Under the pieces are notes generated by a model. It was given only the letters and a program-made list of their open reading frames with translations, ran no database searches and had not been told where the DNA came from. DNA of 12,834 nucleotides from Lachnospiraceae bacterium UBA4711 (GTDB taxonomy: Bacteria > Bacillota > Clostridia > Lachnospirales > Lachnospiraceae): assembly GCA_002404515.1 (NCBI GenBank), contig DHJV01000092.1, positions 1 to 12,834 on the forward strand. The letters are read 5' to 3'. Position numbers and translations under genes: made by a program. Shown here one piece after another: positions 1 through 8,642 of the stretch (position 1 is the stretch's first letter; the number at the start of each line of letters is the position of its first letter).

Positions 1-369
1 ATCCACAAAGATTGGATCATACCGCCAGCCCACAGAATCCACGCCTGCCGTTTCAGATAGTTTCTTAAAATCTTCCATGACTGTTTCCTTCGGCGGGACA
101 TGTGGTTCCACCTCGGCTCCATATGGTGTGATTGTCACAAACCAATATTGCCCATACGGTTTTAGCACATCCATATACGGAAACATCGGTGCCGGATTCT
201 TCGAGCAAAACGCAATCAAATCAACAACGCCAGGCGACAAGCTGTATTTCGTCACCTGACGCTCATTGTAAGGATTGCGCACGAGCACATAGCCTTCCCT
301 GATTCGATTGTATAACCATTCCGCATAAAATGCCGGAATGTCCGTCCGCATTCCTGTCTGTATAATCAT
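1..369 (-). CDS. DUF1848 family protein, N-terminal part (runs off the left edge)
   Basis: The first 123 codons are present and the frame is still open at base 1, so the C-terminal part is missing only because of the window boundary. The start ATG at 367-369 follows an AAGGGG ribosome binding site at 380-385 with a 10-base spacer. The N-terminus has the family signature: an MII start, RTDIPAFY at residues 8-15, then EGYVLVRNPYN at residues 25-35, and later a KNPAPM stretch near residue 57. DUF1848 proteins have no established function. From family knowledge, their C-terminus carries clustered cysteines resembling the iron-sulfur site of radical SAM enzymes, but that part is outside the window and cannot be checked. 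The gene lies about 200 bases downstream of clpB and is separated from it by a probable terminator, so it is likely its own transcription unit. I found no convincing promoter in 370-459. Family assignment is fairly sure; function is unknown. Confidence 0.8.
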   Translation of the reverse strand, partial: MIIQTGMRTDIPAFYAEWLYNRIREGYVLVRNPYNERQVTKYSLSPGVVDLIAFCSKNPAPMFPYMDVLKPYGQYWFVTITPYGAEVEPHVPPKETVMEDFKKLSETAGVDSVGWRYDPIFVD

Positions 370-459
370 TTTTTGTATACCCCTTATTCTCTGTACTTTC
401 CCATTTTTGTTACATAGTTCCCCTATAAATAACCATTTTAAATAATACCACATCAATAA

Positions 460-499
460 AATACCGCCAATACAGGATTTTTCCCATATTGACGGTATT
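460..499 (-). terminator. Probable intrinsic terminator after clpB
   Basis: Bases 460-472 and 487-499 form a 13-bp inverted repeat (AATACCG core) with one non-matching position. That position is a G-U pair when the RNA is read from the minus strand but an A-C mismatch on the plus strand, so the hairpin favours minus-strand transcripts. On that strand the second arm ends in TATT and is followed by TTATTG, a short and imperfect U-rich tail. The hairpin lies about 70 bases beyond the clpB stop codon and about 90 bases before the DUF1848 start. The weak tail is the main reservation. Confidence 0.6.
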
Positions 500-567
500 C
501 ATAAATTTCATTTCAACGGCATGGACTTCTACCCGCGGTATCAATCCATTTGTTTTCAAAAATCCGC

Positions 568-3147
568 TTACTTCTTGATATACAACGCATTGCCATCATA
601 GTCAAGTGTGATCGTATCACCTGCGCGAAGCTCATTCGACAGAATACTCTTCGCAACCAGTGTTTCCACATTCTTCTGCAGATAACGCTTGAGTGGTCGT
701 GCACCATAATGTGGATCGTAACCGGCTTCAATGACATGATCCATGGCTGCATCAGTCAGTGTCAGTGTCAGCTCCTTATCTGCAATCCGCTTATTGAGAT
801 CCGTAAGTAACAGATTGACAATACCACTGATAGACGCCTTGTCAAGTGGCTTGAACATGATAATCTCATCCAGACGGTTCAAAAACTCCGGACGGAAATG
901 ATTCTTCAGACCTGCCATAACCTGTGCCGATGCCTCCGGCTTAATCTCACCATTCTCATCGATACCTTCCAGCAGATACTCGGAACCAATGTTTGATGTC
1001 ATAATCAGGATCGTATTCTTGAAATCGACAGTCTTACCCTTCGAATCCGTGATACGTCCATCATCAAGCACCTGTAACAGTACATTAAATACATCCGGAT
1101 GTGCCTTTTCTACCTCATCAAAAAGGACAACGGAATACGGCTTCCGTCTGACTGCCTCTGTGAGCTGTCCGCCTTCATCGTATCCAACATATCCCGGAGG
1201 CGCTCCGATCAGTCGTGCCACACTGTGTTTCTCCATGTACTCACTCATATCGATACGTACCATGTTCGCTTCATTATCAAACAATGCAGCAGCAAGTGAC
1301 TTTGCAAGTTCTGTCTTACCTACACCAGTTGGTCCCAGGAACAAGAACGATCCAATTGGTTTTGTCGGATCCTTGATACCCGCCTTAGAACGGATAATCG
1401 CATCACTAACCAATCGCACTGCCTCATCCTGTCCAACCACACGCTTATGCAATTCGTCGCCCAGATGCAAGGTCTTGTTACGTTCACTCTCTGTCAGCTT
1501 TGCAACCGGAATTCCTGTCCACTTTGCAACAATCTTCGCAATCTCTTCCTCTGTAACACACTCATGTACCAGACTTCTGTCTTTCTCACTAACCTGTGCT
1601 TCCAGACGCTCCAACTCCTGCTTGATCTGCGGCAATTTACCATATTGCAGCTCTGCTGCCTTCTCCAGATTGTATTCCCGCTGTGCGACCTGAATCTGAT
1701 TATTCACATCTTCTAACTCTTCTCTAAGCTTTCGTACACGTTCGACATCCTGTTTCTCATGTTCCCAGGTTGCCTTCATCTGTTTGGACTGTTCACGCAG
1801 ATCCTCCAGTTCCTTACGAAGCACCTGCAGACGATCCTGGCTCAGATGATCTGTCTCATTTTTAAGTGCAGCCTCCTCAATCTCCCGCTGCATGATCTTT
1901 CTGGAGATTTCATCTAGCTCAGCTGGCATAGAATCAAGTTCCGTCTTGATCATTGCACATGCCTCATCGACCAGATCGATTGCCTTATCCGGCAGGAAAC
2001 GGTCAGTGATATATCGGTTCGAAAGCGTTGCGGCACTGACCAATGCACCATCGCTGATCTTGACGCCGTGGAACACTTCATAACGGTTCTTAATGCCTCG
2101 TAAGATAGAAATTGTATCTTCCACAGTCGGCTCATTTACCATAACTGGCTGGAAACGACGCTCCAGTGCTGCATCCTTCTCGATGTATTTTCGGTATTCA
2201 TCCAGAGTTGTTGCACCGATACAATGCAGCTCACCACGTGCAAGCATAGGCTTTAACATATTGCCTGCATCCATAGAACCTTCTGTCTTACCAGCTCCAA
2301 CGATTGTATGAATCTCATCGATAAACAAGATCAGATGGCCTTCGGAATTCTTCACCTCGTCGAGGACTGCCTTCAGACGTTCCTCAAACTCACCACGGTA
2401 CTTGGCACCGGCTAACAGTGCACCCATATCCAAAGCGAAAATATCTTTATCCTTCAGTGAATCCGGGACATCACCACGCACGATTCGCTGTGCCAGTCCC
2501 TCGATTGCGGCAGTCTTACCAACACCAGGTTCACCAATTAAGACTGGATTGTTCTTTGTCTTACGGGACAGGATTCGAATAATATTCCGAATCTCATTGT
2601 CACGTCCGATGACCGGATCCAGTTTCTGCTCCCGCGCACGTTGTACCAGATTATATCCGTATTTGTTCAGTGCATCGTAAGTATCCTCCGGATTATCACT
2701 TTCTACCTTCCGGTTACCACGTATATTTGCCAGCACCTCCAGGAATTTTCCTCTTGTGATACCATACGCATTTATCACACGTTTGATATCCTTATCTGCT
2801 TTCTCCAGCAATCCCAAGAAAATGTGCTCGACGGAAATATAGTCATCACCCATCTGTTTTGCTTCTTTTTCTGCCTGAATCAACGCCTTAGAAAATTCCG
2901 GGCTTGTAAAAAGCTGTCCCCCTGATACCTTCGGACGGTTTGCGACCAGCTTCTCACATTCGCCGGTAAATGCATCCATGTTGATTCCCATATTTGCAAG
3001 AAGCTTTGCAATCAGACTATCTTCCACTGTTATAAGTGCATACATTAAATGTGCCTGCGTCAGTTCCTGATTATTGTACTCATACGCAAGCTTCTCACAA
3101 TTTTCTATAACCTCTAATGATTTCTTTGTAAACTTTTCAGCATCCAT
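568..3147 (-). CDS. clpB: ATP-dependent chaperone ClpB (Hsp100 disaggregase)
   Basis: ClpB is a cytoplasmic hexameric AAA+ machine that pulls polypeptides out of aggregates together with DnaK. The protein has 859 residues, close to the 857 of E. coli ClpB. In order: Clp N-domain (about 1-145); NBD1 with Walker A GEPGVGKT at 205-212, pore loop KYRG at 249-252, Walker B LILFIDE at 272-278 and arginine finger ERRF at 329-332; a charged coiled-coil middle domain (about 405-530), which distinguishes ClpB from ClpA/ClpC; NBD2 with Walker A GPTGVGKT at 605-612, pore loop YVGY at 653-656 and Walker B VVLFDE at 673-678; sensor-2 GARPLKR at 815-821. I chose ATG 3145-3147. An in-frame TTG at 3154-3156 would add three residues but directly abuts the GGAAGGGAG ribosome binding site, which is well spaced only for the ATG. 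The gene is single, with its own promoter and a probable terminator. All motifs are intact. Confidence 0.97.
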   Translation of the reverse strand: MDAEKFTKKSLEVIENCEKLAYEYNNQELTQAHLMYALITVEDSLIAKLLANMGINMDAFTGECEKLVANRPKVSGGQLFTSPEFSKALIQAEKEAKQMGDDYISVEHIFLGLLEKADKDIKRVINAYGITRGKFLEVLANIRGNRKVESDNPEDTYDALNKYGYNLVQRAREQKLDPVIGRDNEIRNIIRILSRKTKNNPVLIGEPGVGKTAAIEGLAQRIVRGDVPDSLKDKDIFALDMGALLAGAKYRGEFEERLKAVLDEVKNSEGHLILFIDEIHTIVGAGKTEGSMDAGNMLKPMLARGELHCIGATTLDEYRKYIEKDAALERRFQPVMVNEPTVEDTISILRGIKNRYEVFHGVKISDGALVSAATLSNRYITDRFLPDKAIDLVDEACAMIKTELDSMPAELDEISRKIMQREIEEAALKNETDHLSQDRLQVLRKELEDLREQSKQMKATWEHEKQDVERVRKLREELEDVNNQIQVAQREYNLEKAAELQYGKLPQIKQELERLEAQVSEKDRSLVHECVTEEEIAKIVAKWTGIPVAKLTESERNKTLHLGDELHKRVVGQDEAVRLVSDAIIRSKAGIKDPTKPIGSFLFLGPTGVGKTELAKSLAAALFDNEANMVRIDMSEYMEKHSVARLIGAPPGYVGYDEGGQLTEAVRRKPYSVVLFDEVEKAHPDVFNVLLQVLDDGRITDSKGKTVDFKNTILIMTSNIGSEYLLEGIDENGEIKPEASAQVMAGLKNHFRPEFLNRLDEIIMFKPLDKASISGIVNLLLTDLNKRIADKELTLTLTDAAMDHVIEAGYDPHYGARPLKRYLQKNVETLVAKSILSNELRAGDTITLDYDGNALYIKK

Positions 3148-3194
3148 ATTTCTCAACTCCCTTCCGGATCTGTCTCTTTCTCTGTTCTATTTGA

Positions 3195-3222
3195 AGTATA
3201 ACATATATAGCAAAATAGTCAA
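3195..3222 (-). promoter_or_regulatory. Housekeeping-type promoter of clpB
   Basis: Read on the minus strand, TTGACT (3217-3222) and TATACT (3195-3200) are separated by 16 bases, matching a sigma-A type promoter. Transcription would begin near 3188, giving a 5' leader of about 40 bases before the clpB ATG. In many Firmicutes clpB is repressed by CtsR or HrcA. I found no CIRCE element (HrcA). For CtsR only one reasonable half-site is visible: AGTCAA on the plus strand, which coincides with the -35 box. A second heptad at the expected distance is poor. CtsR control is therefore possible but not shown. Confidence 0.7.
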
Positions 3223-3277
3223 CATGGAATACTGTCCAATTTTTTAATCGTTTTTCTTCTCGTTATTCGTCATTTTG

Positions 3278-3293
3278 CACAATTTGAATTGTG
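3278..3293. repeat. 16-bp perfect inverted repeat upstream of clpB
   Basis: CACAATTTGAATTGTG consists of two perfect 7-bp arms around TG. It lies about 55 bases upstream of the clpB -35 box. On the plus strand it sits just before TATAAT at 3301-3306, with a TTGCAC 20 bases upstream of that box. The form fits an operator for a dimeric regulator, but no plus-strand gene follows. The only downstream gene on the correct strand is clpB. Function is unknown. Confidence 0.4.
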
Positions 3294-3358
3294 AACATTG
3301 TATAATACACGATTATCCGTCGGATTGATGCACACAGGATTCCAAACATTCCTGCATG

Positions 3359-3389
3359 AAAAAGGACCGTACCCCGCAAGTACGATCCT
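3359..3389 (-). terminator. Intrinsic terminator of the ppx-ppk-permease unit
   Basis: Bases 3363-3372 and 3380-3389 form a 10-bp stem with a 7-base loop. The single imperfect position is a G-U pair in minus-strand RNA and an A-C mismatch in plus-strand RNA. On the minus strand the stem is followed at once by a run of five T residues, the classic intrinsic terminator form. A second hairpin, with 7-bp arms 3408-3414 and 3422-3428 (TTTCGGA and TCCGAAA), lies between the permease stop codon and this terminator and may protect the 3' end. The terminator separates the upstream operon from the clpB promoter. Confidence 0.85.
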
Positions 3390-3445
3390 CGTTTGTTTCC
3401 ATATTATTTTCGGATACAAATTCCGAAATATATTTATCACTCCTG

Positions 3446-4924
3446 CTACATCGTGACGAAGATAAACTTACATACGAACAATGCAGCAATGACTGTGATT
3501 ACGATATCTTTCTTCTTGTAATTGCCTGTGAAAAGAGCGATTACAACATAAGCAATTGCGCCGATACCAATACCGTTTGAGATAGAGTATGTGAGCGGCA
3601 TCATGATCAGTGCAAGGAAAGCAGGAACTGCTGAAAGCATATCGTCCATGTCTACCTTTGCGAAGTTCTTAGCCATAAGGACACCTACATAGATCAAAGC
3701 CGGTGCAGTTGCACAGCTTGGGATCACACTTGCAAGCGGGCTTAAGAACAAGCAGAATACGAAGCAAAGTGCTGTAATAATACTTGTAAATCCTGTTCTA
3801 CCTCCAGCACCAACACCAGATGCAGACTCTACAAATGTTGTACATGTAGACGTACCAAGCAAAGCACCGGATACTGTACCGATTGAGTCACAGAGCATAC
3901 ACTCATTCATGCTGATCGGATCACCATTTTCATCCAGCATGTTTGCAGAAGCAGCTGTACCGTAGATCGTTCCGATTGTATCAAACATATCTACCAGACA
4001 GAATGCTACGATCAACATAATTCCTGAGAACACACCACCAACATAAGAACTGTTAAAGGCTGCATCCCATGCATCACCATTAAACAGTCCAAGGAAACCG
4101 ATGTTTGCAAAATCCTTGAAAGACTGTGAAATATTGCTCATATCAAAGGACGGTACTTCCCACATAAACAGATAGTAAAGAACTGCCGATGCAAGAATTC
4201 CAATAATCACGTTTGACTTAACACCCTTCTTAGCAAGAATTGCAATGATAAGTACACCTAACAATGCTACAACAACCGGTACAATCTGATGCCATACATC
4301 CAGACCTGTTACCATCACACCGTCAACCTCTGTGCCGATTTCCTTGATTCTACCATGGAAATCATAGAACTGTACAAATGTATACTGGTTTGCCTCGATG
4401 ATACCTGCATTCTTGAAACCAATCATTGCAATGAATAAACCAATACCCGCAGGGATTGCCTTCTTCAGGCACTCCGGCATAGATACCGCAATGTACTTAC
4501 GAAGTCCGGTTACGGAAAGAATCAGGAATACAATACCTGACAGGAATACGATAACCAGTCCTGCCTGATAACCTGTTTTTACATCCTCTCCCGCAAAGAA
4601 GGAACCTGCAACGAAGATTGTACAGAAGAAGGAATTCAGTCCCATTCCACACGCCTGTGCAAACGGCATATCTGCAACAAATGCCATCAACAACGTACCA
4701 ATAATCGCTACGATGATAGATGCGATGTAGACAGAATTCCAAATCTGTCCCATAGTTCCCGGATCAGCTCCTAATCCGACAAGCCATCCATTTGCGCCCT
4801 CTGCAGCAACCTGATTCGGGTTTACAAAAATAATGTAAGCCATTGCGAAGAAGGTTGTAATGCCTGCGAAGATCTCAGTCTTAAGCGTTGATCCTCTCTC
4901 TTTGATCTTAAAAAACTTTTCCAC
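3446..4924 (-). CDS. NCS2 (AzgA/PbuG-type) purine nucleobase permease
   Basis: An integral membrane transporter of 492 residues, probably importing adenine, guanine or hypoxanthine with protons. The family is recognised from the N-terminal block TEIFAGITTFFAMAYIIFVN (16-35), the VDMFDTIGT motif at 311-319, and the binding-site region around 358-379 with TFVESASG followed by GGRTGF. About a dozen hydrophobic segments alternate through the chain, as expected for the uracil/xanthine-permease fold. The start is GTG at 4922-4924, preceded by GAGGAG with a 9-base spacer; no better in-frame ATG lies upstream. The gene begins 25 bases after the ppk stop codon and ends before a strong terminator, so it is the last gene of the ppx-ppk unit. 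With so short a gap there is no room for a purine riboswitch, which often precedes such genes. Substrate preference cannot be read from the sequence, so I give no gene name. Confidence 0.9.
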   Translation of the reverse strand: MEKFFKIKERGSTLKTEIFAGITTFFAMAYIIFVNPNQVAAEGANGWLVGLGADPGTMGQIWNSVYIASIIVAIIGTLLMAFVADMPFAQACGMGLNSFFCTIFVAGSFFAGEDVKTGYQAGLVIVFLSGIVFLILSVTGLRKYIAVSMPECLKKAIPAGIGLFIAMIGFKNAGIIEANQYTFVQFYDFHGRIKEIGTEVDGVMVTGLDVWHQIVPVVVALLGVLIIAILAKKGVKSNVIIGILASAVLYYLFMWEVPSFDMSNISQSFKDFANIGFLGLFNGDAWDAAFNSSYVGGVFSGIMLIVAFCLVDMFDTIGTIYGTAASANMLDENGDPISMNECMLCDSIGTVSGALLGTSTCTTFVESASGVGAGGRTGFTSIITALCFVFCLFLSPLASVIPSCATAPALIYVGVLMAKNFAKVDMDDMLSAVPAFLALIMMPLTYSISNGIGIGAIAYVVIALFTGNYKKKDIVITVIAALFVCKFIFVTM

Positions 4925-4949
4925 TTTTTAAGTCTCCTCTCTTTTGTTT

Positions 4950-7076
4950 TTATTGATCACCGATCTTCATGCGCGGAATGAAGATACGGGATACTTTCTT
5001 TTTGTCATCCTCTTTCAAGGATCCCATTGCCTGTTTGCAGAAATAATTCTGTGCCTCCAGCTTTTCACGTCCCCTCAGATCCTGTTTTGCATATGAGCCA
5101 TCCGGCTGCAAAATATGTGCTTTCAAAGTATCTGAAAGCTGAATCTCCAAAATCTCAATCACTCGTTTCTTTAAATCTTCATCCTCAACCGGGAATGTAA
5201 TCTCCACACGTTTGTCCAGATTTCTAGGCATCCAGTCGGCACTGCCCATATACACATCCTCAAATCCATCATTATAGAAATAGAAGATTCTTGCATGCTC
5301 CAGGAAATTACCAACGATAGAACGAACTGTGATATTCTCGGAAAGTCCCGGAATTCCTGTCTTCAGACAGCAGATACCACGTACGATCAACTCAATCTTC
5401 ACCCCTGCATTGCTTGCCTCATAGAGTGCACGGATGATAGCCGGGTCGCAAAGAGAGTTCATCTTGGCAATAATCTTAGCATTCTTGCCCATACGTGCAT
5501 TTTCGGTCTCCCGGTCAATCAATGCAAGGAAACGATCCTTCATCCAGATTGGTGCCACAAGCAGTTTGTTCCATGCTGGCGGCTCAGAATAACCGGACAA
5601 CATATTGAAGACCGCGGTTGCATCCTCCCCAATCGCATCCGATGCAGTCAGCATACCCATGTCTGTATACAGCTTCGCAGTCACATCATTGTAGTTACCG
5701 GTTCCAAGATGCACATACCGTTTGATGCCGTCTTCCTCCCGTCTTACAACAAGCGCGATTTTAGAATGCGTCTTTAATCCTACCAGACCATAGATAACAT
5801 GGCAACCCGCTTTTTCCAGTTTTTTTGCCCAATTTATATTATTTTCTTCATCAAACCGTGCTTTCAACTCAACTAATACCGTTACCTGCTTGCCATTTTC
5901 CGCTGCAAGTGCGAGTGCCGCGATAATCGGAGAATTACCGCTGACACGGTAAAGTGTCTGCTTGATTGCAAGTACATCCGGGTCAATCGCTGCCTGCTTG
6001 ATAAACTCAATGACCGGTGTGAACTCATCATACGGATGATGCAGCAGGATATCCTTCTTCTTGATCTGATCGAAAATATTCGCATCGAGATCCAAGCCCT
6101 TCACCGGCTGCGGGATATATTTCTTATTCTTCAGATGGTCAAATCCATCCAGGCCACGCACCTTTCCAAGGAATGTAAGATCCAGAGGTCCGTTGACCGA
6201 ATAAACATAATCGCTGTTCACATTCAATTGCTTCTTCAGCTCTTTCAGCAGACGTTTATCCATCTCTGCTTCCACGTCGAGACGGATTACCTCACCCCAC
6301 GCACGCTTCTTGATCTGCTTTTCGATCTCTTTCAACAGATCCGATGCATCATCCTCATCGATTGCAAGGTCTGCATTCCGGATAATTCGATATGGATAGG
6401 CACAGATGATCTCGTAATTTAAGAAGAGCTGGTTTAAGTTCTTTTCGATGATCTGCTCAAGCAGGATGATCTCCCTGCATCCGCCTTCGCCTGGAATCTC
6501 AACCACACGCGGCAATACGGATGGCACCTGTACAGTTGCAATATCAATGACATCCTTCTTCTTATCGCGGATTAAAGCTCCGATATTCAAAGTTCTGTTG
6601 CTGATCAACGGAAATGGACGTGAAGAATCAACTGCCATCGGCGTAAGTACCGGATAGACTTCCTTCTCAAAATATTTATCCACGAACTTGCTCTGCTTCT
6701 CGTTCAAGTCCTCATAATGCTTGACGAGTTTCAGTCCATTTTCCTCCAACGCAGGAAGAATCTGTCGGTTGAGTGTGCTGTACTGACTTGCAACCATGTT
6801 CTTCGTCTCAGGAATAATCAGGTCAAGCTGTCCCTGCGGTGTCAGTCCCGCAATATCCTTCTTCTTCACATCTGCGTGTACCAGATCGATCAGGGATGCC
6901 ACACGTACCATGAAGAACTCTGACAGGTTTGATTCCGTGATACTCAGGAAATTCAGACGCTCAAATAATGGTATTGTCTTATCCTTCGCTTCATTTAAGA
7001 TTCTGTAATTGAACTGCAGCCAGCTCATTTCCCGGTTATAATAGTTTTCCGGTTTTTCCAATATTTTTTTATCCAT
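4950..7076 (-). CDS. ppk: Polyphosphate kinase (PPK1)
   Basis: PPK1 reversibly transfers the ATP gamma-phosphate to a growing inorganic polyphosphate chain. The 708-residue length is typical (E. coli 688). The N-terminal domain begins with NREMSWLQFNYRIL (14-27); the two C-terminal phospholipase-D-like catalytic domains follow. Key residues are present: His437 in KTHSK, matching the autophosphorylated His435 of E. coli; HLGTGNYN at 456-463; His593 in FLEHAR, matching E. coli His592; and the SADWMPRNLDKRVE block at 612-625. The ATG at 7074-7076 is three bases after the ppx stop codon, and its AAAGGAG ribosome binding site lies inside the last codons of ppx, so translation of the two genes is probably coupled. 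The purine permease follows 25 bases downstream. No substitutions at catalytic positions were seen. Confidence 0.96.
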   Translation of the reverse strand: MDKKILEKPENYYNREMSWLQFNYRILNEAKDKTIPLFERLNFLSITESNLSEFFMVRVASLIDLVHADVKKKDIAGLTPQGQLDLIIPETKNMVASQYSTLNRQILPALEENGLKLVKHYEDLNEKQSKFVDKYFEKEVYPVLTPMAVDSSRPFPLISNRTLNIGALIRDKKKDVIDIATVQVPSVLPRVVEIPGEGGCREIILLEQIIEKNLNQLFLNYEIICAYPYRIIRNADLAIDEDDASDLLKEIEKQIKKRAWGEVIRLDVEAEMDKRLLKELKKQLNVNSDYVYSVNGPLDLTFLGKVRGLDGFDHLKNKKYIPQPVKGLDLDANIFDQIKKKDILLHHPYDEFTPVIEFIKQAAIDPDVLAIKQTLYRVSGNSPIIAALALAAENGKQVTVLVELKARFDEENNINWAKKLEKAGCHVIYGLVGLKTHSKIALVVRREEDGIKRYVHLGTGNYNDVTAKLYTDMGMLTASDAIGEDATAVFNMLSGYSEPPAWNKLLVAPIWMKDRFLALIDRETENARMGKNAKIIAKMNSLCDPAIIRALYEASNAGVKIELIVRGICCLKTGIPGLSENITVRSIVGNFLEHARIFYFYNDGFEDVYMGSADWMPRNLDKRVEITFPVEDEDLKKRVIEILEIQLSDTLKAHILQPDGSYAKQDLRGREKLEAQNYFCKQAMGSLKEDDKKKVSRIFIPRMKIGDQ

Positions 7077-7079
7077 TCC

Positions 7080-8615
7080 TTACACACTCCTTTTCACACG
7101 AAGTACCGGTCGAATTCCATAAATCTGTTCAAAAAAATCTGCACGTGCTTCAAAAAGTCCGGCTTCCAGAGAGATATCCTCGTATGTTTTTGCGAGAATA
7201 ATCAGTTTATCTTCCTTCAATGTCACCGAAATATCTTCAATTTTCTGCATATGGCTCTTGTCAAGAATATTTGCAATTCGTAAAATCGCCGCAAGCTTTG
7301 CGATCACGATGTAATCACATCCGTCCAGTTCCGCAGAGATCTTGTCCTTCGACGGAAGATACAGCGGATTATACTTTACCACATTGGCAACCTCCATCCG
7401 TTCCTTATGCGAGAGTCCGAGAATCTCTGTATTTGCGACTATATAATAAGAATTCCGTGCGCCATCATGCAGATTGATAAAATTTCCACATTCGTGCAGG
7501 ATCGATGCAATCTGAATCTGCAGCCGCTGCATTTTATCCAATCCAAACGGTTTCTTGATCGCATCAAAGATTTTCAAAGCAAAATACGCGGTCTGTTCCA
7601 CATGATTCCGGTTGCAGCGATACCGCTTCGCAATATTATTCGCTGTCGCCAGAATGTCCTCCTCAAAATTGTGGTTAAACACAACACGGCTTCCCTCATC
7701 CATATAATTTGCTACAATACATTCGCAGAAATCGACATCCGGCACATACATTTCCTCTGCCTTACAGTTGTTCAGAAACGACTGGTAAATCGTAATGTTT
7801 GGCAGCATCAGTGTTGCACGCTCATATGGAATCCCGTATTTCTCGGCAAGTTCCTGTGCCGGCATACTGATGACACGCTTGTACATCGCATCAAACTGTG
7901 CCCGTGTGATCACATCCTTGATGGAAAGCTCCGGCACAATCTTCTTTAGGGAGCTGACAACCTCACCGACGGCGATAATGTTCTTGATTTCCTTATCCTT
8001 CAGATAAATATTCCGGAACGATACGATATCGTTATCTACATAGTCTGCCATGATCTCATCCAGCCGACCCGATTTGTGTCCAATGAGTGCCAGATAATCA
8101 CGGACACGCACAGCACCAATCGGGATATTCTCTGTCACGACCAGGTTGTTCTTATCAAACAGGGAAATTTGTACACTTCCGGCACCGACATCGACGAACG
8201 CTGTGTTCTTGCTGACAACCTGATGAAAATCCGGGTATTTCGCAACCAGTCCCTTGAAACTGATATAACGCTGTTCGGAGTTGCTCAGCACCTGTACCCT
8301 GATACCTGTGGTATGCTCGATCACATCCAGCACCAGATCCATGTTATCTGCCTCACGTACCGCACTCGTCGCATAGGCTCGATATTCTGTGATCTTGTAT
8401 TCTTCCATTTTATGTTTTAGACCCTCGAGTTCTTCACAGATCATTTTGATTGACTCCCGGCTCAGTTTTCCTTCGCGATAGGTGTCCCGTCCGAGCTCCA
8501 GTATCCGGCTGACACTGTCGATCTGGCGAAATGATTTTCTGCCATTTACCTGGAAGATTTTCATGGATATCTCGCTGCTTCCGACGTAGATGGCGGCAAA
8601 CATTTTGTATGCCAT
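7080..8615 (-). CDS. ppx: Ppx/GppA family phosphatase with HD-type C-terminal domain (exopolyphosphatase-like)
   Basis: Members remove terminal phosphate from polyphosphate (Ppx) or hydrolyse pppGpp (GppA). The 511-residue length and two-part architecture match E. coli Ppx (513): an actin-like phosphatase domain (about 1-300) and an HD-like domain (about 310-500) with HECGNFIN at 374-381 and NTEILGLSHKER at 395-406. The ATSAVREA motif (82-89), the candidate catalytic glutamate (Glu114 in LSNSEQRY) and the second phosphate loop DVGAGS (142-147) are recognisable. The first phosphate loop is altered: where the family has IDxGSNS, this protein has IYVGSSE (9-15), with Tyr10 (codon TAC) in place of aspartate. 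The second loop has alanine for the middle glycine. The start ATG at 8613-8615 has an excellent GGGAGGT site seven bases upstream. The gene lies directly before ppk, which supports a polyphosphate role, but activity is uncertain. Confidence 0.85.
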   Translation of the reverse strand: MAYKMFAAIYVGSSEISMKIFQVNGRKSFRQIDSVSRILELGRDTYREGKLSRESIKMICEELEGLKHKMEEYKITEYRAYATSAVREADNMDLVLDVIEHTTGIRVQVLSNSEQRYISFKGLVAKYPDFHQVVSKNTAFVDVGAGSVQISLFDKNNLVVTENIPIGAVRVRDYLALIGHKSGRLDEIMADYVDNDIVSFRNIYLKDKEIKNIIAVGEVVSSLKKIVPELSIKDVITRAQFDAMYKRVISMPAQELAEKYGIPYERATLMLPNITIYQSFLNNCKAEEMYVPDVDFCECIVANYMDEGSRVVFNHNFEEDILATANNIAKRYRCNRNHVEQTAYFALKIFDAIKKPFGLDKMQRLQIQIASILHECGNFINLHDGARNSYYIVANTEILGLSHKERMEVANVVKYNPLYLPSKDKISAELDGCDYIVIAKLAAILRIANILDKSHMQKIEDISVTLKEDKLIILAKTYEDISLEAGLFEARADFFEQIYGIRPVLRVKRSV

Positions 8616-8642
8616 AGTTTATACCTCCCTATTTCATCCGCA

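Noticed and set aside
989..1693. Open frame of 234 codons on the plus strand within clpB
   Set aside because: It is antisense to the conserved NBD2 and middle-domain region of clpB, has no ribosome binding site or family resemblance, and arises from the codon pattern of the opposite strand.
3148..3156. TTG start three codons upstream for clpB
   Set aside because: The TTG immediately abuts the GGAAGGGAG ribosome binding site, which is correctly spaced only for the ATG at 3145-3147.
3195..3240. CtsR or CIRCE heat-shock operator at the clpB promoter
   Set aside because: No CIRCE repeat is present, and only one acceptable CtsR heptad can be found; the second is a poor match, so I do not call an operator.
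4925..4949. Purine riboswitch before the permease gene
   Set aside because: The gap to ppk is only 25 bases, far too short for an aptamer, and it contains just a ribosome binding site.
7407..7949. Open frame of 180 codons on the plus strand within ppx
   Set aside because: It is antisense to conserved ppx sequence, with no ribosome binding site, no domain and no independent promoter.
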